DNA of 64,000 nt. Source: a bacterium. Lineage in GTDB: Bacteria; Hydrothermota; Tepidihabitantia; SM23-42; JAOAFX01. The DNA lies in assembly GCA_036382775.1 (NCBI GenBank), contig DASVHD010000049.1, positions 44,802 through 108,801 of the forward strand. Reading direction: 5' to 3'. Shown in pieces: positions 49,627 through 60,233 of the stretch. Position 1 is the stretch's first letter, and each line of letters begins with the position of its first letter. The notes below the pieces were generated by a model that was given only the letters and a program-made list of their open reading frames with translations, was not told where the DNA came from and did no database searches. Made by a program: the position numbers and the translations under genes.

Positions 49627-51825
49627 CTAAAATATACCGAAGGGATTGATCTGAAAATGAGGTTCAAATCCCGGATGATCACGGTCAAATCCATAACCCA
49701 GGTCAAAACCGATGACACCCATCATCGGGATCTCGATCCGGACGCCCGCGCCCGCGCCGCGCGACAGGTTATAAAGATTGATATCGCGGTACGAGGGGAA
49801 AGCGTTCCCCATGTCATAGAACAACAGGAAAGCAAGCCCTTGCGAGAGCTTCAGTTTCACTTCGAGATTGTTCACAAAAATGGCGTCTCCGCCGACGGTC
49901 CTTCCGTCGTCTGTGGGTGACAGTGACCGGTCGGGGTAGCCGCGTACGCCGTCCTCGCCGACCCCGCCTGCGTAAAAACGCTTGTAGTACGGGACTTCAT
50001 CGACGCTGGTAACCACACCGGTCCTCAGGCGGTTCACGAGGATGAATTTCCAGAATAGCGGGAAATACGTGCGCGCCTCAAAGGTCACCCGGTTATAGTC
50101 GATATTGGCAAAGAGGAACTTTTTGGCGAACTCGCTCTGGAGCAATAACAATGAGCCGCTCGAAGGATTGAAAATATAATCCCGTGTATCCCGGGTCAGA
50201 CCGAAACTGTTGCCCACCGTCCATTTCGGAATGGTGTCGTCGTACAGGCTGTAACCGCTCGAAGGGGGCGAGTACGAGCCGGCAATGTCGAAGATCTGTG
50301 TCCGTTCGATCCGGAAGGTGTAACCCAAACGGGTGTAGTCCAGATAAAACGGGAAAGAGAAGTTCGCTGCCATGCCGATATCCCGTTTCGTATAGTAATC
50401 CCACAACCGATTCGTGTAGTAAAGTTCTGCACCCACCGAGGTGCGCGTGTCAAAGAGCCACGGTTCCGTGAAACCCAGCTGGACATTTGTCAGCCTGCCG
50501 CCGACTTCCAGCTTGGTGTAGATCCTTTGTCCCCGGCCGAAGATGTTGGGATGCGAAAGTTCGATGTAGCCGGTGATCTTATCCTGCGCAGAATAAGCCA
50601 TGCCGGCGCCGACCGAACCCACGCCTTCCTTCTCCTTGACACTGTAGATAACGTCGACATTGCCGCTGTCATCGGGAGAACCGGTCGCCGGCTTGATATC
50701 CTCGAAATAACCGAGATTGAAGACTTCACGCATGGACCTTAAAACCTGTGATTGGCGCACGCGTTCGCCCGGTATCGTGACGATTTCGCGCCGGATGACT
50801 TTTTCACGGGTCCTCAAGTTGCCGGTAATGATCACCCGGTTGATGCTGGCGGGCGATCCTTCCTGGATGACGTATACAATGTCAACGATACTGTCCCGGA
50901 CTGTTTCCACGGGTCCGATCGAACAGTAGATATAACCTTCATCGGCATATAATGATCCCATATCCTGCAAGGTCTTCTGCGCCATGGCCATGTCGTAAAC
51001 ATCGTTCGTCGTGAATTGCAGCACTTTCATCAGCTGGGGTGTCGTGAACAGTTCGTTCCCGCTGAAAGTGATATCGCCGACGTAATATTTCCTGTTCTCG
51101 GTGAGTGTGATCGCGATGACCAGCCGGTTATTATCCGCTGTGATCTGCGGTTCTTCGATCTGCACGTCCAGGTAACCGTTTTCCTTGTAGTAATTCGAGA
51201 TCTTGTCGATGTCCTCTTTTAATTTTTCTTTGTTGAGTTTGCCGCTGCGCAGGAACCCTTTTTCCTTGGTCGACATTTTACGCTTGAGTTTGCTGTCGGA
51301 AAAGGCCTCGTTCCCGTCGATCGTTATTTTGCCGATCCGCAGTGTCGTTCCTTCTTCGATGACAAACACCAGCGAGACCCGGTTCGACGTGTCGGCGACA
51401 ACGCTGTCGCGGACAACGGTATTATAGTACGTTTTTTCTTCATAAAGATCGATGATTCTGCGCTTGGCATTGAACCCGACGCGATCGGTCAGGATCTGGC
51501 CCGATTTTAGTTCGCAGCGCTTGAGAAGGTCCTTGCTTTTGATCTTTTTGTTGCCGTAAAATAAAGGATCGCCGGCCAGGAACGGTGCTTCGTCGATCCT
51601 TATGACAATGAAAATACCGTCGGCAACGATCGTCGTATCAACCGCGATCCCATTGAAGAGCCGCAGTTTATTGAGGCTGTATATAATCTGGGGGATCATC
51701 GCGTCCCTGAATTCATCGCCCGTCTTGCAGCCGATCGTCTGCAGGATAAGCGATTTATCCGTCCACTGGGATTCTACCCTGATATCGGCGATAGTGTAAG
51801 CGAAAAGAAAGTATGCGAGTATCAC
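49627..51825 (-). CDS. bamA: Outer membrane assembly factor BamA
   Basis: BamA inserts beta-barrel proteins into the outer membrane. The 732-residue protein starts at GTG, which overlaps the clpC stop (GTGA). A signal-like start ([15 protein letters not shown]) precedes five POTRA repeats to about 390 (for example ERVRQSQVLRSMREVFNLGYFEDIKP). The C-terminal surface-antigen barrel has GSVGAGMAYSAQDKITGYIEL, then RGYPDRSLSP (VRGY motif), and ends in Phe. All elements are present. It is coupled to clpC upstream and the OmpH-like gene downstream, so an envelope/proteostasis operon. Confidence 0.92.
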   Translation of the reverse strand: MILAYFLFAYTIADIRVESQWTDKSLILQTIGCKTGDEFRDAMIPQIIYSLNKLRLFNGIAVDTTIVADGIFIVIRIDEAPFLAGDPLFYGNKKIKSKDLLKRCELKSGQILTDRVGFNAKRRIIDLYEEKTYYNTVVRDSVVADTSNRVSLVFVIEEGTTLRIGKITIDGNEAFSDSKLKRKMSTKEKGFLRSGKLNKEKLKEDIDKISNYYKENGYLDVQIEEPQITADNNRLVIAITLTENRKYYVGDITFSGNELFTTPQLMKVLQFTTNDVYDMAMAQKTLQDMGSLYADEGYIYCSIGPVETVRDSIVDIVYVIQEGSPASINRVIITGNLRTREKVIRREIVTIPGERVRQSQVLRSMREVFNLGYFEDIKPATGSPDDSGNVDVIYSVKEKEGVGSVGAGMAYSAQDKITGYIELSHPNIFGRGQRIYTKLEVGGRLTNVQLGFTEPWLFDTRTSVGAELYYTNRLWDYYTKRDIGMAANFSFPFYLDYTRLGYTFRIERTQIFDIAGSYSPPSSGYSLYDDTIPKWTVGNSFGLTRDTRDYIFNPSSGSLLLLQSEFAKKFLFANIDYNRVTFEARTYFPLFWKFILVNRLRTGVVTSVDEVPYYKRFYAGGVGEDGVRGYPDRSLSPTDDGRTVGGDAIFVNNLEVKLKLSQGLAFLLFYDMGNAFPSYRDINLYNLSRGAGAGVRIEIPMMGVIGFDLGYGFDRDHPGFEPHFQINPFGIF

Positions 51826-54221
51826 TTTGTCTTGAACTCTAATCGGTCCCCGACCCGGACCAGTTTTATGTGACGGCCGTCCTTGATATTGCCTTTCAAG
51901 ATCTCTTCGGAAAGCGGGTCTTCGATGAGGCGGCGGATAGTTCTCTTGATGGGACGCGCGCCGTACTGCGGGTTAAATCCCTCTTCCACGAGCAGTTCCC
52001 TGCTTGACTCATCGAGCTCCAGGATCATTTTCTTCTCGTGCAGCCGTTCTTCAACCTCGGAGATGAGGATGTCAACGATCTTTATCATATCCTGCTTGCT
52101 GAGCTGGCGGAAGACGATGATCTCGTCGATCCGGTTTAAAAATTCAGGCGAGAAAAGTTTTCTGACCTCTTCCATGAGGCGGTCGCTCATTTTTTCGTGG
52201 GACAGGGCATTGTCGATTTTGGTAAAACCAATGCCGTCATTCCGCTGGATCTCGGCCGTGCCGATGTTCGAGGTCATGATTATCACGGTGTTCTTGAAGT
52301 CAATTTTTCGTCCGTATGAATCGGTCAACTGTCCGTCTTCGAGGATCTGGAGCAGGATGTTGAAGACATCGGGATGCGCCTTTTCCACTTCATCGAACAG
52401 CACGACCGAATAAGGCTTGCGCTTCACCTTTTCGGTGAGCTGGCCGCCTTCTTCATAGCCCACGTACCCCGGCGGTGCGCCGATCAGGCGGGAGACGTTG
52501 AATTTTTCCATGTATTCGGACATGTCAAGGGCGATCAGAGAGTTGATATCGTCGAACAGAAATTCGGCCAGCCGGCGCGCCAGTTCTGTTTTTCCAACGC
52601 CGGTAGGACCCAGGAAAATAAATGAACCGATCGGTCTCCTCGGGTCTTTCACCCCGGCGCGGCTGCGTCTTACCGCTTTGGCGATGGCCGCGATCGCCGT
52701 GTCCTGTCCTACGATCTTTTTCCTGAGTTCATCTTCCATCTTGAGCAGGCGTTTGGATTCTTTCTCTTCGATCTTGGAGACCGGGATGCCGGTCCACCGC
52801 GAAACGACGAACGCGATGTCTTCCTCGACGACCGCCGGACGCGTGGGGGACAGGACAGTTTCTTTTTTCTTTAATTGTTCCAGTATTTTTTGTTCTTCTT
52901 TATGCAGTTCGGCGGCTTCTTCGTACTTCTGTTCGATGACCATGCGCTCTTTGTTCTCTTTGATCTCTTTGAGTTTTGCTTCCAGTTCCAGAATTTTTGG
53001 ATCCTTGATAACCTTGGACAGTTTGACCTTTGCGCCGGCTTCGTCGATGACGTCGATCGCCTTGTCCGGCAGGAACCGGTCCGTGATATACCGGTCCGAG
53101 AGGTACGCAGCGGCCTGCAAAGACTCCTCGCTGTAGGTCACGTGATGATGGTCTTCATAATTCTTTTTTAGACCATGCAGAATGCCGATCGTTTCCTGCA
53201 CGGTCGGAGGATTGACGATAATGGGCTGGAACCGGCGTTCCAGTGCGCCGTTCTTTTCAATATAGCGGCGATAATCCTCAAGCGTGGTCGCCCCGATGCA
53301 TTGGAGCTCGCCGCGCGCCAGTGCCGGCTTCAGCATGTTGGAAGCGTCGATGGCACCTTCCGCAGCTCCAGCCCCGACGATCGTATGGAGCTCATCGATA
53401 AAAATAATGATATCTTTGTTCTTGGTCACTTCGGTGATGACCGCTTTAAGGCGCTCTTCGAACTGCCCCCGGTATTTTGTTCCGGCGACGATCGATGCCA
53501 TGTCGAGGGCGATGACCCGTTTATCATAGAGCGAATCGGGAACATTCTGCGCGATGATATCTTGCGCCAGTCCCTCGACGATCGCGGTCTTGCCGACGCC
53601 GGCTTCCCCGATCAGCACCGGGTTGTTTTTCTTGCGGCGCGACAGGATTTGGATCACGCGTTCGATCTCCTTTTCCCGGCCGATGATGGGGTCAAGTTTG
53701 CCATCCCTCGCCATCTGGGTCAGGTCGCGCGAAAAAAGTTCAAGGGCAGAACCGCGGTTCTTGGCTTTGCTCTTGCCGGCGGCAACCCCTTCTGGCCTGA
53801 GCAGCTGGATTATTTCGTTCTTGGCGGTTTCGTAATCAATGCCGATCGATTCCAGTATCTGCGTTCCCAGGCTGCCTTCGGTCCTGATGATTCCCAGGAG
53901 CAGGTGCTCGGTACCAACGTAGGAATGACCAAAATTTTTAGCTTCTTCCATGGCGTAATTAAGGCACACCTTGGCTTCATTGCCAAGGGTGACGTCCATC
54001 TTTGAACTGACGCCCACGCCCATGGAAGTTTCGATGCTTTTATGCAGTTCATTCAGTTCGATCCCCAAATTTATCAGAACCATCGCCCCGACGCCCTCTC
54101 CTTCCTTGATCATGGACAGAAGAAGGTGCTCAGTACCGATGAAATTATGCCTGAATCGCAGAGCCTCTTCGCGGGCAATGTGTAAGATTTTTCTCACTCT
54201 TTCAGTAAAACGTTCCTGCAC
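51822..54221 (-). CDS. clpC: ClpC-type AAA+ unfoldase
   Basis: A 799-residue ClpC, the unfoldase partner of ClpP or a stand-alone disaggregase. Two Clp-N repeats (1-145, including [20 protein letters not shown]) are followed by AAA1 (GEAGVGKT, about 208; [12 protein letters not shown]), a UVR motif ([20 protein letters not shown], about 420-455) and AAA2 (GPTGVGKT, about 535; [14 protein letters not shown]). The start is GTG with GGAG 5 nt upstream, and it has its own promoter (54246-54273). Motifs are all intact. The UVR middle region separates it from ClpB. Confidence 0.95.
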   Translation of the reverse strand: MQERFTERVRKILHIAREEALRFRHNFIGTEHLLLSMIKEGEGVGAMVLINLGIELNELHKSIETSMGVGVSSKMDVTLGNEAKVCLNYAMEEAKNFGHSYVGTEHLLLGIIRTEGSLGTQILESIGIDYETAKNEIIQLLRPEGVAAGKSKAKNRGSALELFSRDLTQMARDGKLDPIIGREKEIERVIQILSRRKKNNPVLIGEAGVGKTAIVEGLAQDIIAQNVPDSLYDKRVIALDMASIVAGTKYRGQFEERLKAVITEVTKNKDIIIFIDELHTIVGAGAAEGAIDASNMLKPALARGELQCIGATTLEDYRRYIEKNGALERRFQPIIVNPPTVQETIGILHGLKKNYEDHHHVTYSEESLQAAAYLSDRYITDRFLPDKAIDVIDEAGAKVKLSKVIKDPKILELEAKLKEIKENKERMVIEQKYEEAAELHKEEQKILEQLKKKETVLSPTRPAVVEEDIAFVVSRWTGIPVSKIEEKESKRLLKMEDELRKKIVGQDTAIAAIAKAVRRSRAGVKDPRRPIGSFIFLGPTGVGKTELARRLAEFLFDDINSLIALDMSEYMEKFNVSRLIGAPPGYVGYEEGGQLTEKVKRKPYSVVLFDEVEKAHPDVFNILLQILEDGQLTDSYGRKIDFKNTVIIMTSNIGTAEIQRNDGIGFTKIDNALSHEKMSDRLMEEVRKLFSPEFLNRIDEIIVFRQLSKQDMIKIVDILISEVEERLHEKKMILELDESSRELLVEEGFNPQYGARPIKRTIRRLIEDPLSEEILKGNIKDGRHIKLVRVGDRLEFKTK

Positions 54222-54245
54222 AATAGCTCCTTTTAATAGTACAAC

Positions 54246-54273
54246 ATTGTATATAAAATAGTACTTCTGTCAA
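54246..54273 (-). promoter_or_regulatory. Vegetative promoter of clpC-bamA-ompH
   Basis: Minus strand TTGACA (54268-54273), 16-nt spacer, TACAAT (54246-54251). No CtsR-like or CIRCE repeat was seen. Confidence 0.7.
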
Positions 54274-54380
54274 GCAGGGGCACAGAGATTTCTGAAAAAA
54301 TCCAGAAATCTTCACTTTCAAGAACTTCATATAATATAAGATTAGACAACACAATGGGTTGAAATGTAAAGCGTTGGTAA

Positions 54381-55694
54381 CTACGATAGCGTAAATCGGG
54401 CAAAAAAGTTAAAGAAATGAGGTGGTTCACAGGTGCACTTAAGGACCGGCAAATCCTTGTGATATACACCGGCGATCGCATTTGCCGCGTATTCAAGGTG
54501 ACGCGTCGTGTAGACCCGGCGAGGCAAGGCGAGCCGGAATTCACAGTTGAAGACGCCGCCGCGGATACCGGTTTCGGTGAAGACTTTTGCCGCCAGCGCG
54601 AAAGCCGCGTACTTCGCCGCGCCCTTAGGGCGGACCACGATACCGTGACCACCGACCGGCTCGAAGATCCTGACGCGGTGATTACGAAGACGGTCCGCAA
54701 AATAGCGCAGGCTCGCGATATGGCTGCGGATAAAGTCTTCATTCACCGCTTCCAATAGACCGTTCCGCATTGCCGCGATGTCACGCGCGGCCATACCGCC
54801 TGAACTCGGATATGATTCCTGCTTGATGATCTCGTGCTGGATGCGGCTGAAGAGCCTGTGGTCGCGGGTGCCGATGAACCCGCCGATGTTGGTAAGCGCG
54901 TCTTTTTTATTGCTCATGTATGCGATATCGCATAGTCCGAAAGTCTGCTGGCAAAGGCGCAGGATGCTTTCCGGCCTGCGCTCGTATTCCTTGTTCAAGA
55001 AAGCGTTGTCAGCGAACCGGCAGGCGTCGAGAATGAGATACAAACCGTGTTTGCGCGCCAGCGCGGCCGTGTCTTTGATGTTGTCGTACGCCACAGCCTG
55101 CCCGCCGTTTATATTATTAGTTATGGTCATGATCACCGCCCTGACCTTTTGAGTTTTCTTGATCATGCGCCGAGCGCGTTCGATATCGAAATTGCCGTAA
55201 AACGGCGGCTCCGGCTTTAGAAGGTCGCACGCCGAGCACCCCATAGTTTCAATGTTCCCTCTGGTGGTCTCAAAATGCGTGTTTGACAGGACCATTTCGC
55301 CGCTTTTCAGCAAAGCCCTGAACAAAATGTTTTCGGCAACCCGTCCCTGATGAACGATCTGGATATTAGGCAGGCGGGTAATTTCCCGGGCGGTTTTGAT
55401 AAAATCCGCGCTTGAGGTCTGGCCAGAGAAATCCTCGCGGGCCTCGAACATTCGCGCCCATTGCGCAGAACTCATGGCGCCGGTCCCGGAATCCGAGATG
55501 AGGTCGATCAATACCGACTGAGCCGGGACCAGGAATGTATTGAATCCGGCTTTTTTGATGATCTTGACGCGCTGTGCTCTGGTCAGAAAGGACAGCGGTT
55601 CTATGACCTTGACACGATACGGCTCCATTACGAACGGCTGCTGGTCATTGTGTCGGGAAGCCGGATTCTTTGACGGCACGCTGACTTTTTTCAT
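54381..55694 (-). CDS. Tryptophanase / tyrosine phenol-lyase family PLP enzyme
   Basis: A 437-residue beta-eliminating lyase, which removes the side chain of an aromatic or related amino acid to give pyruvate, ammonia and the leaving group. Family marks are PYRVKVIEPLSFLTRAQR, SDSGTGAMSSAQWA, IVHQGRVAENILFRALL, DACRFADNAFLNK, and the pyridoxal lysine in MSNKKDALTNIGGF (Lys264). The fold is complete, but several side chains differ from tyrosine phenol-lyase and tryptophanase, so the substrate is open. It overlaps the TPR gene by ATGA and is the last gene of the lolA-rimO-TPR operon. Confidence 0.82.
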   Translation of the reverse strand: MKKVSVPSKNPASRHNDQQPFVMEPYRVKVIEPLSFLTRAQRVKIIKKAGFNTFLVPAQSVLIDLISDSGTGAMSSAQWARMFEAREDFSGQTSSADFIKTAREITRLPNIQIVHQGRVAENILFRALLKSGEMVLSNTHFETTRGNIETMGCSACDLLKPEPPFYGNFDIERARRMIKKTQKVRAVIMTITNNINGGQAVAYDNIKDTAALARKHGLYLILDACRFADNAFLNKEYERRPESILRLCQQTFGLCDIAYMSNKKDALTNIGGFIGTRDHRLFSRIQHEIIKQESYPSSGGMAARDIAAMRNGLLEAVNEDFIRSHIASLRYFADRLRNHRVRIFEPVGGHGIVVRPKGAAKYAAFALAAKVFTETGIRGGVFNCEFRLALPRRVYTTRHLEYAANAIAGVYHKDLPVLKCTCEPPHFFNFFARFTLS

Positions 55695-57313
55695 TGCACC
55701 TGACGCAGTTTCCGCAACAAGATCTTATTGCCGGGATCGTCATTGAGGGCTTTTTGATAAGCTTCCCTGGCTTTATCGATATTGCCCAGCCGAAGGTGCA
55801 CGTCACCGAGATGCGCCAAAATGACGGCGTCTTCGACCAGCAATACGGCCCTTTCGATATCGACCAGGGCCGAGTCGTATTGTTGCATCTGGAAATAGAC
55901 CCACCCGCGGGAGTCGAGGTAGTAACCGTTATCCGGTTCGAACGACAGCGCTTTTTCTATGAGCTCAAGAGCGCAAGCCAGGCTTTCCGCGCGTTCAGCG
56001 TATGTATAGCCGACGTAGTTGAGCGCTACCGCGCTGGCGGAATCGATCTCGATGATCTTCCGGAAATGATCGAACGCCTCATTTTTGCGCCCCATGCGGT
56101 CGCAAAGGTTGGCAAGCGCTTCCCGCGCCGGGATCGTACGGGGATCGATAGCCAGCGACTTCTGGTAATCGAAATAAGCTTCGATCTCCATATTTTGCAT
56201 TTCGGCGATAACGCCTTGAAGGTAGTAGATCTGGACAAGATCGCCGCCGCGGTGGGCGGCTTCGTTGAAAGCATCGGATGCCAGCCCGTATTCCTTCAGG
56301 TCCATGGCAATAAATCCCAGGTACACCCATAGTTCTATGAAGTCAGAATTGATACCGAGCGCTGTCAATACTTCGTTTTTGGCCTCCAGGTATTTGCCCT
56401 GTTCCAGATAGATGCGCGCTACGTAGAACCGCGAGTACGTGTCGTCCGGTTCCAGCCGGGAGGTCAACAGAAATTCTTTCAGGGCTTCGGTGGCCAGGCC
56501 GGTTTTGAACAGCGCGTAGCCCAGGTTCCTGCGCACCGAGGTCTCGCCCGGATCGATCTGGAGCAACAAGCGGGCCGCGGCAATCAGTTTTTCATACTGC
56601 TCAGTATCGGCATACAGGTCGATGAGTCTTTTCCTGACCGTGAGCAGGGTCTCGCGACTGACGGCTTTTTCGTAGTAATAAATGCTCGAGTCCTTGATCC
56701 CGAGCAGGTCAAAGCCCGTGCCCACTCCGACCAGGGCTGTTATATCCATGCTGTCAGCGCCGTATGCCAGCCGGTAGAAATCGACCGCGCCGGTGTGATC
56801 CTTCTGCCGCCCGGCTATCTCCGCGAGCTGATTGTATACATCGGCTGTCTTTTGTTCATCGGGAATGTCGGAAAGCACCCGGCGCGCCTTGACCGGATCG
56901 CCGTTGACTTCGTAAAGTGTGGCGATCGCCGCTTTCAACTCGATGTCATCGGGTTTCGCCAAAGACGCATTTTGATATGCCTCAAGGGCTTTTTTATAAT
57001 CACCCTTTCCGATATACCCGGTGCCGATGAGTATATAGATCTTGTCCGTTTCGCCATTGAAGGGCAAGGCTCGCTCTGCCCATTGGATACCGTCGTCGTA
57101 ATGCTGGATCTTGTAATAAGTATTGGCAAGCGTAAGGTAGATCTCGGTCGCTCCGGGATCGATCGCCAGCGCTCTTGCGTAATATTCGATCGCCTGCTTT
57201 GCATTCCCGGCAAGCTCGAGATCATTGCCGATGCTGTAAAGCTCATAGGCCGTTTCCCCGGTCTGCGAGCCGAGGAGAAGAACTAGAACTGGAAGAATGC
57301 CGAGAGCAGCCAT
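55691..57313 (-). CDS. TPR-repeat protein, periplasmic
   Basis: A 540-residue protein with a signal peptide (MAALGILPVLVLLLGSQ) and TPR units over its entire length (IEYYARALAIDPGATEIYLTLA; KALEAYQNASLAKPDDIELKA; SALVDIERAVLLVEDAVILAHLG). Such arrays mediate protein contacts, often in envelope assembly. The function is unknown. The start overlaps the end of the barrel-like gene by about 30 nt and its end overlaps the lyase gene by ATGA. It shares its operon with lolA and rimO. Confidence 0.85.
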   Translation of the reverse strand: MAALGILPVLVLLLGSQTGETAYELYSIGNDLELAGNAKQAIEYYARALAIDPGATEIYLTLANTYYKIQHYDDGIQWAERALPFNGETDKIYILIGTGYIGKGDYKKALEAYQNASLAKPDDIELKAAIATLYEVNGDPVKARRVLSDIPDEQKTADVYNQLAEIAGRQKDHTGAVDFYRLAYGADSMDITALVGVGTGFDLLGIKDSSIYYYEKAVSRETLLTVRKRLIDLYADTEQYEKLIAAARLLLQIDPGETSVRRNLGYALFKTGLATEALKEFLLTSRLEPDDTYSRFYVARIYLEQGKYLEAKNEVLTALGINSDFIELWVYLGFIAMDLKEYGLASDAFNEAAHRGGDLVQIYYLQGVIAEMQNMEIEAYFDYQKSLAIDPRTIPAREALANLCDRMGRKNEAFDHFRKIIEIDSASAVALNYVGYTYAERAESLACALELIEKALSFEPDNGYYLDSRGWVYFQMQQYDSALVDIERAVLLVEDAVILAHLGDVHLRLGNIDKAREAYQKALNDDPGNKILLRKLRQVQ

Positions 57314-58065
57314 AATTTGTCCGTACTTTTTATCGGATCGTTATTATACAGGGTATAGGTCAGATTCAGACCAGCCGCGTTGCCGCGCGCGCTGAGGTAG
57401 CAGCATTCGGCGCCTACGGTCGTTTGATAGTAATTGCTACTGTCGGCGATCGCCGCGCCAAGCGTGGTCAGAAAGCGGACCGCATAATTCGTTCCTTTGA
57501 TCAGTCCGACCCGGAGGTCGCCGAATGCATCCCATTTGTAATCGGCCCCGGAATTGATCGACCAGCTGTGGTACTGCCAGCCGGGATACCATCCCACCGT
57601 CAGTTGCCAGAGGATCTTCTGCGTTGTCCTCATTTCGCGGCTTACCTGGAAATCAGGGGCGCCGGCCGAAAGCTTGAGACGGTTGAAGATCGGTTTTATC
57701 CCCGATTCGACGTCGATGAGATGGACGCAGTCGTGCATGAAATACAGGGTAAACAGTGCCGGCGCGCAGCGGTACTCGGTTCCCAGGACGAAATAGTAGT
57801 GTAGCCGCCGCGGGTCGAAGAGGACGCCGTTTTGGGGCGATCCGGCAACGTCCAGATCGTCGCGGTAACGGATGAACACCGACGCCGAGCGGTGACGCAT
57901 CACGGTGCAGTAGAAATCCGTCGAGACATCAAGATAATAGAGCGAGGTGTCGCTGTTTAAGTATTTACCGAAGTGCGCGCGGCCATACAGGTCAAGCGGG
58001 AACTCAACTGCCCCGCAGAATGACGCGAGCACAAGGATAGAAAGCAGGCCGCGGTTAAAAATCAT
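57283..58065 (-). CDS. Predicted outer-membrane beta-barrel protein
   Basis: A 260-residue protein starting at the ATG at 58063-58065, chosen to give a clean signal peptide (MIFNRGLLSILVLASFCGAV). The mature part consists of amphipathic beta-strands rich in Tyr/Phe/Trp (LYYLDVSTDFYCTVMRH; LHYYFVLGTEYRCAPALFTLYF; WQLTVGWYPGWQYHSW) and ends in Phe, the usual signal for the Bam machine. I do not recognise the family. It could be a porin or a small OMP of unknown role. It lies 7 nt after rimO. Confidence 0.7.
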   Translation of the reverse strand: MIFNRGLLSILVLASFCGAVEFPLDLYGRAHFGKYLNSDTSLYYLDVSTDFYCTVMRHRSASVFIRYRDDLDVAGSPQNGVLFDPRRLHYYFVLGTEYRCAPALFTLYFMHDCVHLIDVESGIKPIFNRLKLSAGAPDFQVSREMRTTQKILWQLTVGWYPGWQYHSWSINSGADYKWDAFGDLRVGLIKGTNYAVRFLTTLGAAIADSSNYYQTTVGAECCYLSARGNAAGLNLTYTLYNNDPIKSTDKLWLLSAFFQF

Positions 58066-58072
58066 ATTGATC

Positions 58073-59392
58073 TCAGGCCTTGTTGCCTTTGGATGCCCGG
58101 CCATAAAGGTCTGTCCCCTTTAAAGCGGTCAGTTTCAGCTGGTAAAATCTGCCAAATGCCATTTTTTTGGACCTGCACAATATCCGGCTGTCAACGTCCG
58201 GAGCGTTGAATTCAGCGTGGCCGATGTAATTCCCGTCCCGGTCGTGTACCAGCACCGGCCAGGTCATGTGAAGCCGGCGCTTGTTTGCCGCGGTCAGCAA
58301 TTTCTGCTGGAGCCGCAAAAGCCTGCGATATCGGGTTTGGATCACATCATTTAGAACTTGGCACAGCCGCGAGGCTTGCGTTCCACTCTCACGGCAATAC
58401 GGGAAAACGCCGACATAGTCGAAATGCCCAAGGCTCAAAAAGGCGTGGAGTTCTTCAAATTCTTTATCGGTCTCGCCGGGGTACCCGGTCATGACCGTAG
58501 TGCGCAGCGCGATATTTTTTATCCGTTCAAGACGCGTCAACAGAGTTTCGATCTGACGCCGGGTGACGCCGCGGTTCATTGATCTCAGAACGCGGTCGCT
58601 GATGTGCTGGATAGGCAAGTCAAGATATTTGCAGATCCTAGGATTATTCGCGATGGCATCGATCACCGCATTATTTATGGATGCTGGATGCGCGTACATG
58701 ATCCTGAGCCATCTGACCTGCTTGATCCTGGAAAGCGCGGCCAGGAGCTCCGGCAGCATGGGTTTGCCGTACAGGTCCAGTCCGTAGCGCGTCGTGTCCT
58801 GTCCGATCAGGATCAGTTCGTTCGCTCCCAGCCGGACAAGCTCGCGAGCTTCACGGACGATCGTTTCGCTCGGAACGCTGCGAAATGGGCCTTTGATCGC
58901 GGGGATGGTGCAGTATGAACAGCGGTTGGAACATCCATCGGCGATCTTCAGGTATGCATACCCCCGCGTGGTCAGACAGCGGACGTTTGATTCTTCGGTA
59001 TCCGACGCCAGGCTTCTGAGCAAATCGTTTTTCTTCTCGATCGAAAACCACCCGGTCACTTCTGGAAATTTCTTTTTAAGCGCGCCGGCAAAACGGTTCA
59101 CCGCGCAGCCGTATACGTAAACGCTTTTACCCCCGTGGCGCAGCGCGCGCGCGATCTCCTGTTCGGTCTCATCGACCGCAGGCTGGATAAAACCGCAGGT
59201 GTTGATGATGATCGTGTCCGCATCCGCCGGGCGCGGCGCCATGACCGCGCCGCACTTACCCATGGCGCCGATCAGCCGTTCTGAATCCACCAGATTCTTC
59301 GCGCAACCCAGAGAAATGAAATGGACCCGGCCGGGTCCGGTTCTAGTCGGTTTTGGATTGTGGAGTCTGCTGCGGCTTGAGCTACTGGTCAA
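58073..59392 (-). CDS. rimO: RimO-like ribosomal protein S12 methylthiotransferase
   Basis: A 439-residue radical SAM methylthiotransferase. Three N-terminal cluster cysteines (Cys30 in SLGCAKN, Cys66, Cys96) and the radical SAM triad CSNRCSYC (Cys154, Cys158, Cys161) are present, followed by a TRAM-like end (RSKKMAFGRFYQLKLTAL). The opening SLGCAKNLVDSE and TTVMTGYPGETDKEFEELHAFL are typical of RimO, which modifies Asp of S12. MiaB is the alternative but the CAKNLVDSE motif points to RimO. The start is TTG, overlapping the lolA stop by 11 nt; no other in-frame start was found before the conserved region. Confidence 0.9.
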   Translation of the reverse strand: MTSSSSRSRLHNPKPTRTGPGRVHFISLGCAKNLVDSERLIGAMGKCGAVMAPRPADADTIIINTCGFIQPAVDETEQEIARALRHGGKSVYVYGCAVNRFAGALKKKFPEVTGWFSIEKKNDLLRSLASDTEESNVRCLTTRGYAYLKIADGCSNRCSYCTIPAIKGPFRSVPSETIVREARELVRLGANELILIGQDTTRYGLDLYGKPMLPELLAALSRIKQVRWLRIMYAHPASINNAVIDAIANNPRICKYLDLPIQHISDRVLRSMNRGVTRRQIETLLTRLERIKNIALRTTVMTGYPGETDKEFEELHAFLSLGHFDYVGVFPYCRESGTQASRLCQVLNDVIQTRYRRLLRLQQKLLTAANKRRLHMTWPVLVHDRDGNYIGHAEFNAPDVDSRILCRSKKMAFGRFYQLKLTALKGTDLYGRASKGNKA

Positions 59393-60011
59393 TTATCTCG
59401 GTTCCTTCAGGCGGTTGGAAAAGGAAGACGTCGCGGGAAATATTCTTGTTGATGCGCGTGTTACTGAAGACGAACTTGTTCTCGGTCCCCGCGCCATCGA
59501 TGATGGATATCATCATGATATCGTATTTTTTCTTATCGATAAGCAGGGTGATCATGGAGTATATTTCGGTCTCTTCCCTGGGTTTCAGCGTTATTTCATA
59601 GCCGTCATCGGCGCTGGCAAACTCCGCATTGAAGTGTTCCTGGTAGTCTTCCAGGAACATGTTGGGATTGATCGCGAATGGTATCTGGCCAATGGCCTGG
59701 CGGATCGCCTTTTTTTTGTCCGGCATGTAGATCCATAGCGAAACGCTGTCGCCGACATAAACTTGCGCCGGTTTCTCGATTTCCATGCGGAAAAAGTTGG
59801 GTTTCAGAAAAGACAGCTTACCTTCGTAAATGCTGCACATCCCGGCCGCTTCATCGCATAGGGTCTGCGTGAATTCGGTCTGAAAAGTTTTTAGATTATC
59901 GTATCTTTTTACTGTTTTTGCGATCACTTCATCCATGGTCTGGGCGTAAGCCGACAGCAAGACTAATCCGGAAATAGCCAGGCATTTAATACCTGATATT
60001 ATTGTGTTCAT
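59382..60011 (-). CDS. lolA: LolA-like periplasmic lipoprotein carrier
   Basis: LolA ferries lipoproteins from the inner to the outer membrane. The 209-residue protein has a signal peptide (CLAISGLVLLSAYAQ) and the LolA fold marks: RYDNLKTFQTEFTQTLCDEA, EGKLSFLKPNFFRMEIEKP, WIYMPDKKKAIRQ, and DVFLFQPPEGTEIIDQ at the end. GGAG lies before the ATG. It is the first gene of the operon continuing with rimO and has its own promoter (60062-60089). Confidence 0.88.
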   Translation of the reverse strand: MNTIISGIKCLAISGLVLLSAYAQTMDEVIAKTVKRYDNLKTFQTEFTQTLCDEAAGMCSIYEGKLSFLKPNFFRMEIEKPAQVYVGDSVSLWIYMPDKKKAIRQAIGQIPFAINPNMFLEDYQEHFNAEFASADDGYEITLKPREETEIYSMITLLIDKKKYDIMMISIIDGAGTENKFVFSNTRINKNISRDVFLFQPPEGTEIIDQ

Positions 60012-60061
60012 TTTTTCTCCTTTTTCATAATCTTAATCATGAAATAAAGCGTTGCTGGGTA

Positions 60062-60089
60062 ATTCTATATATAACTCGGTGAATGTCAA
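60062..60089 (-). promoter_or_regulatory. Vegetative promoter of lolA operon
   Basis: Minus strand TTGACA (60084-60089), 16-nt spacer, TAGAAT (60062-60067). The leader is about 50 nt. Confidence 0.7.
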
Positions 60090-60233
60090 CTGACAGTGAT
60101 TCAAGGCAGATTACCCCGTTTTTTTATTAAACTCCAATCTGATGAAACAGGACACAAATATCAGTGCAGCGATAAACGCCATAGAGATATCAATGTCATC
60201 TTCATGTTATCACTGTGATCTTGAGAGCGCCGG

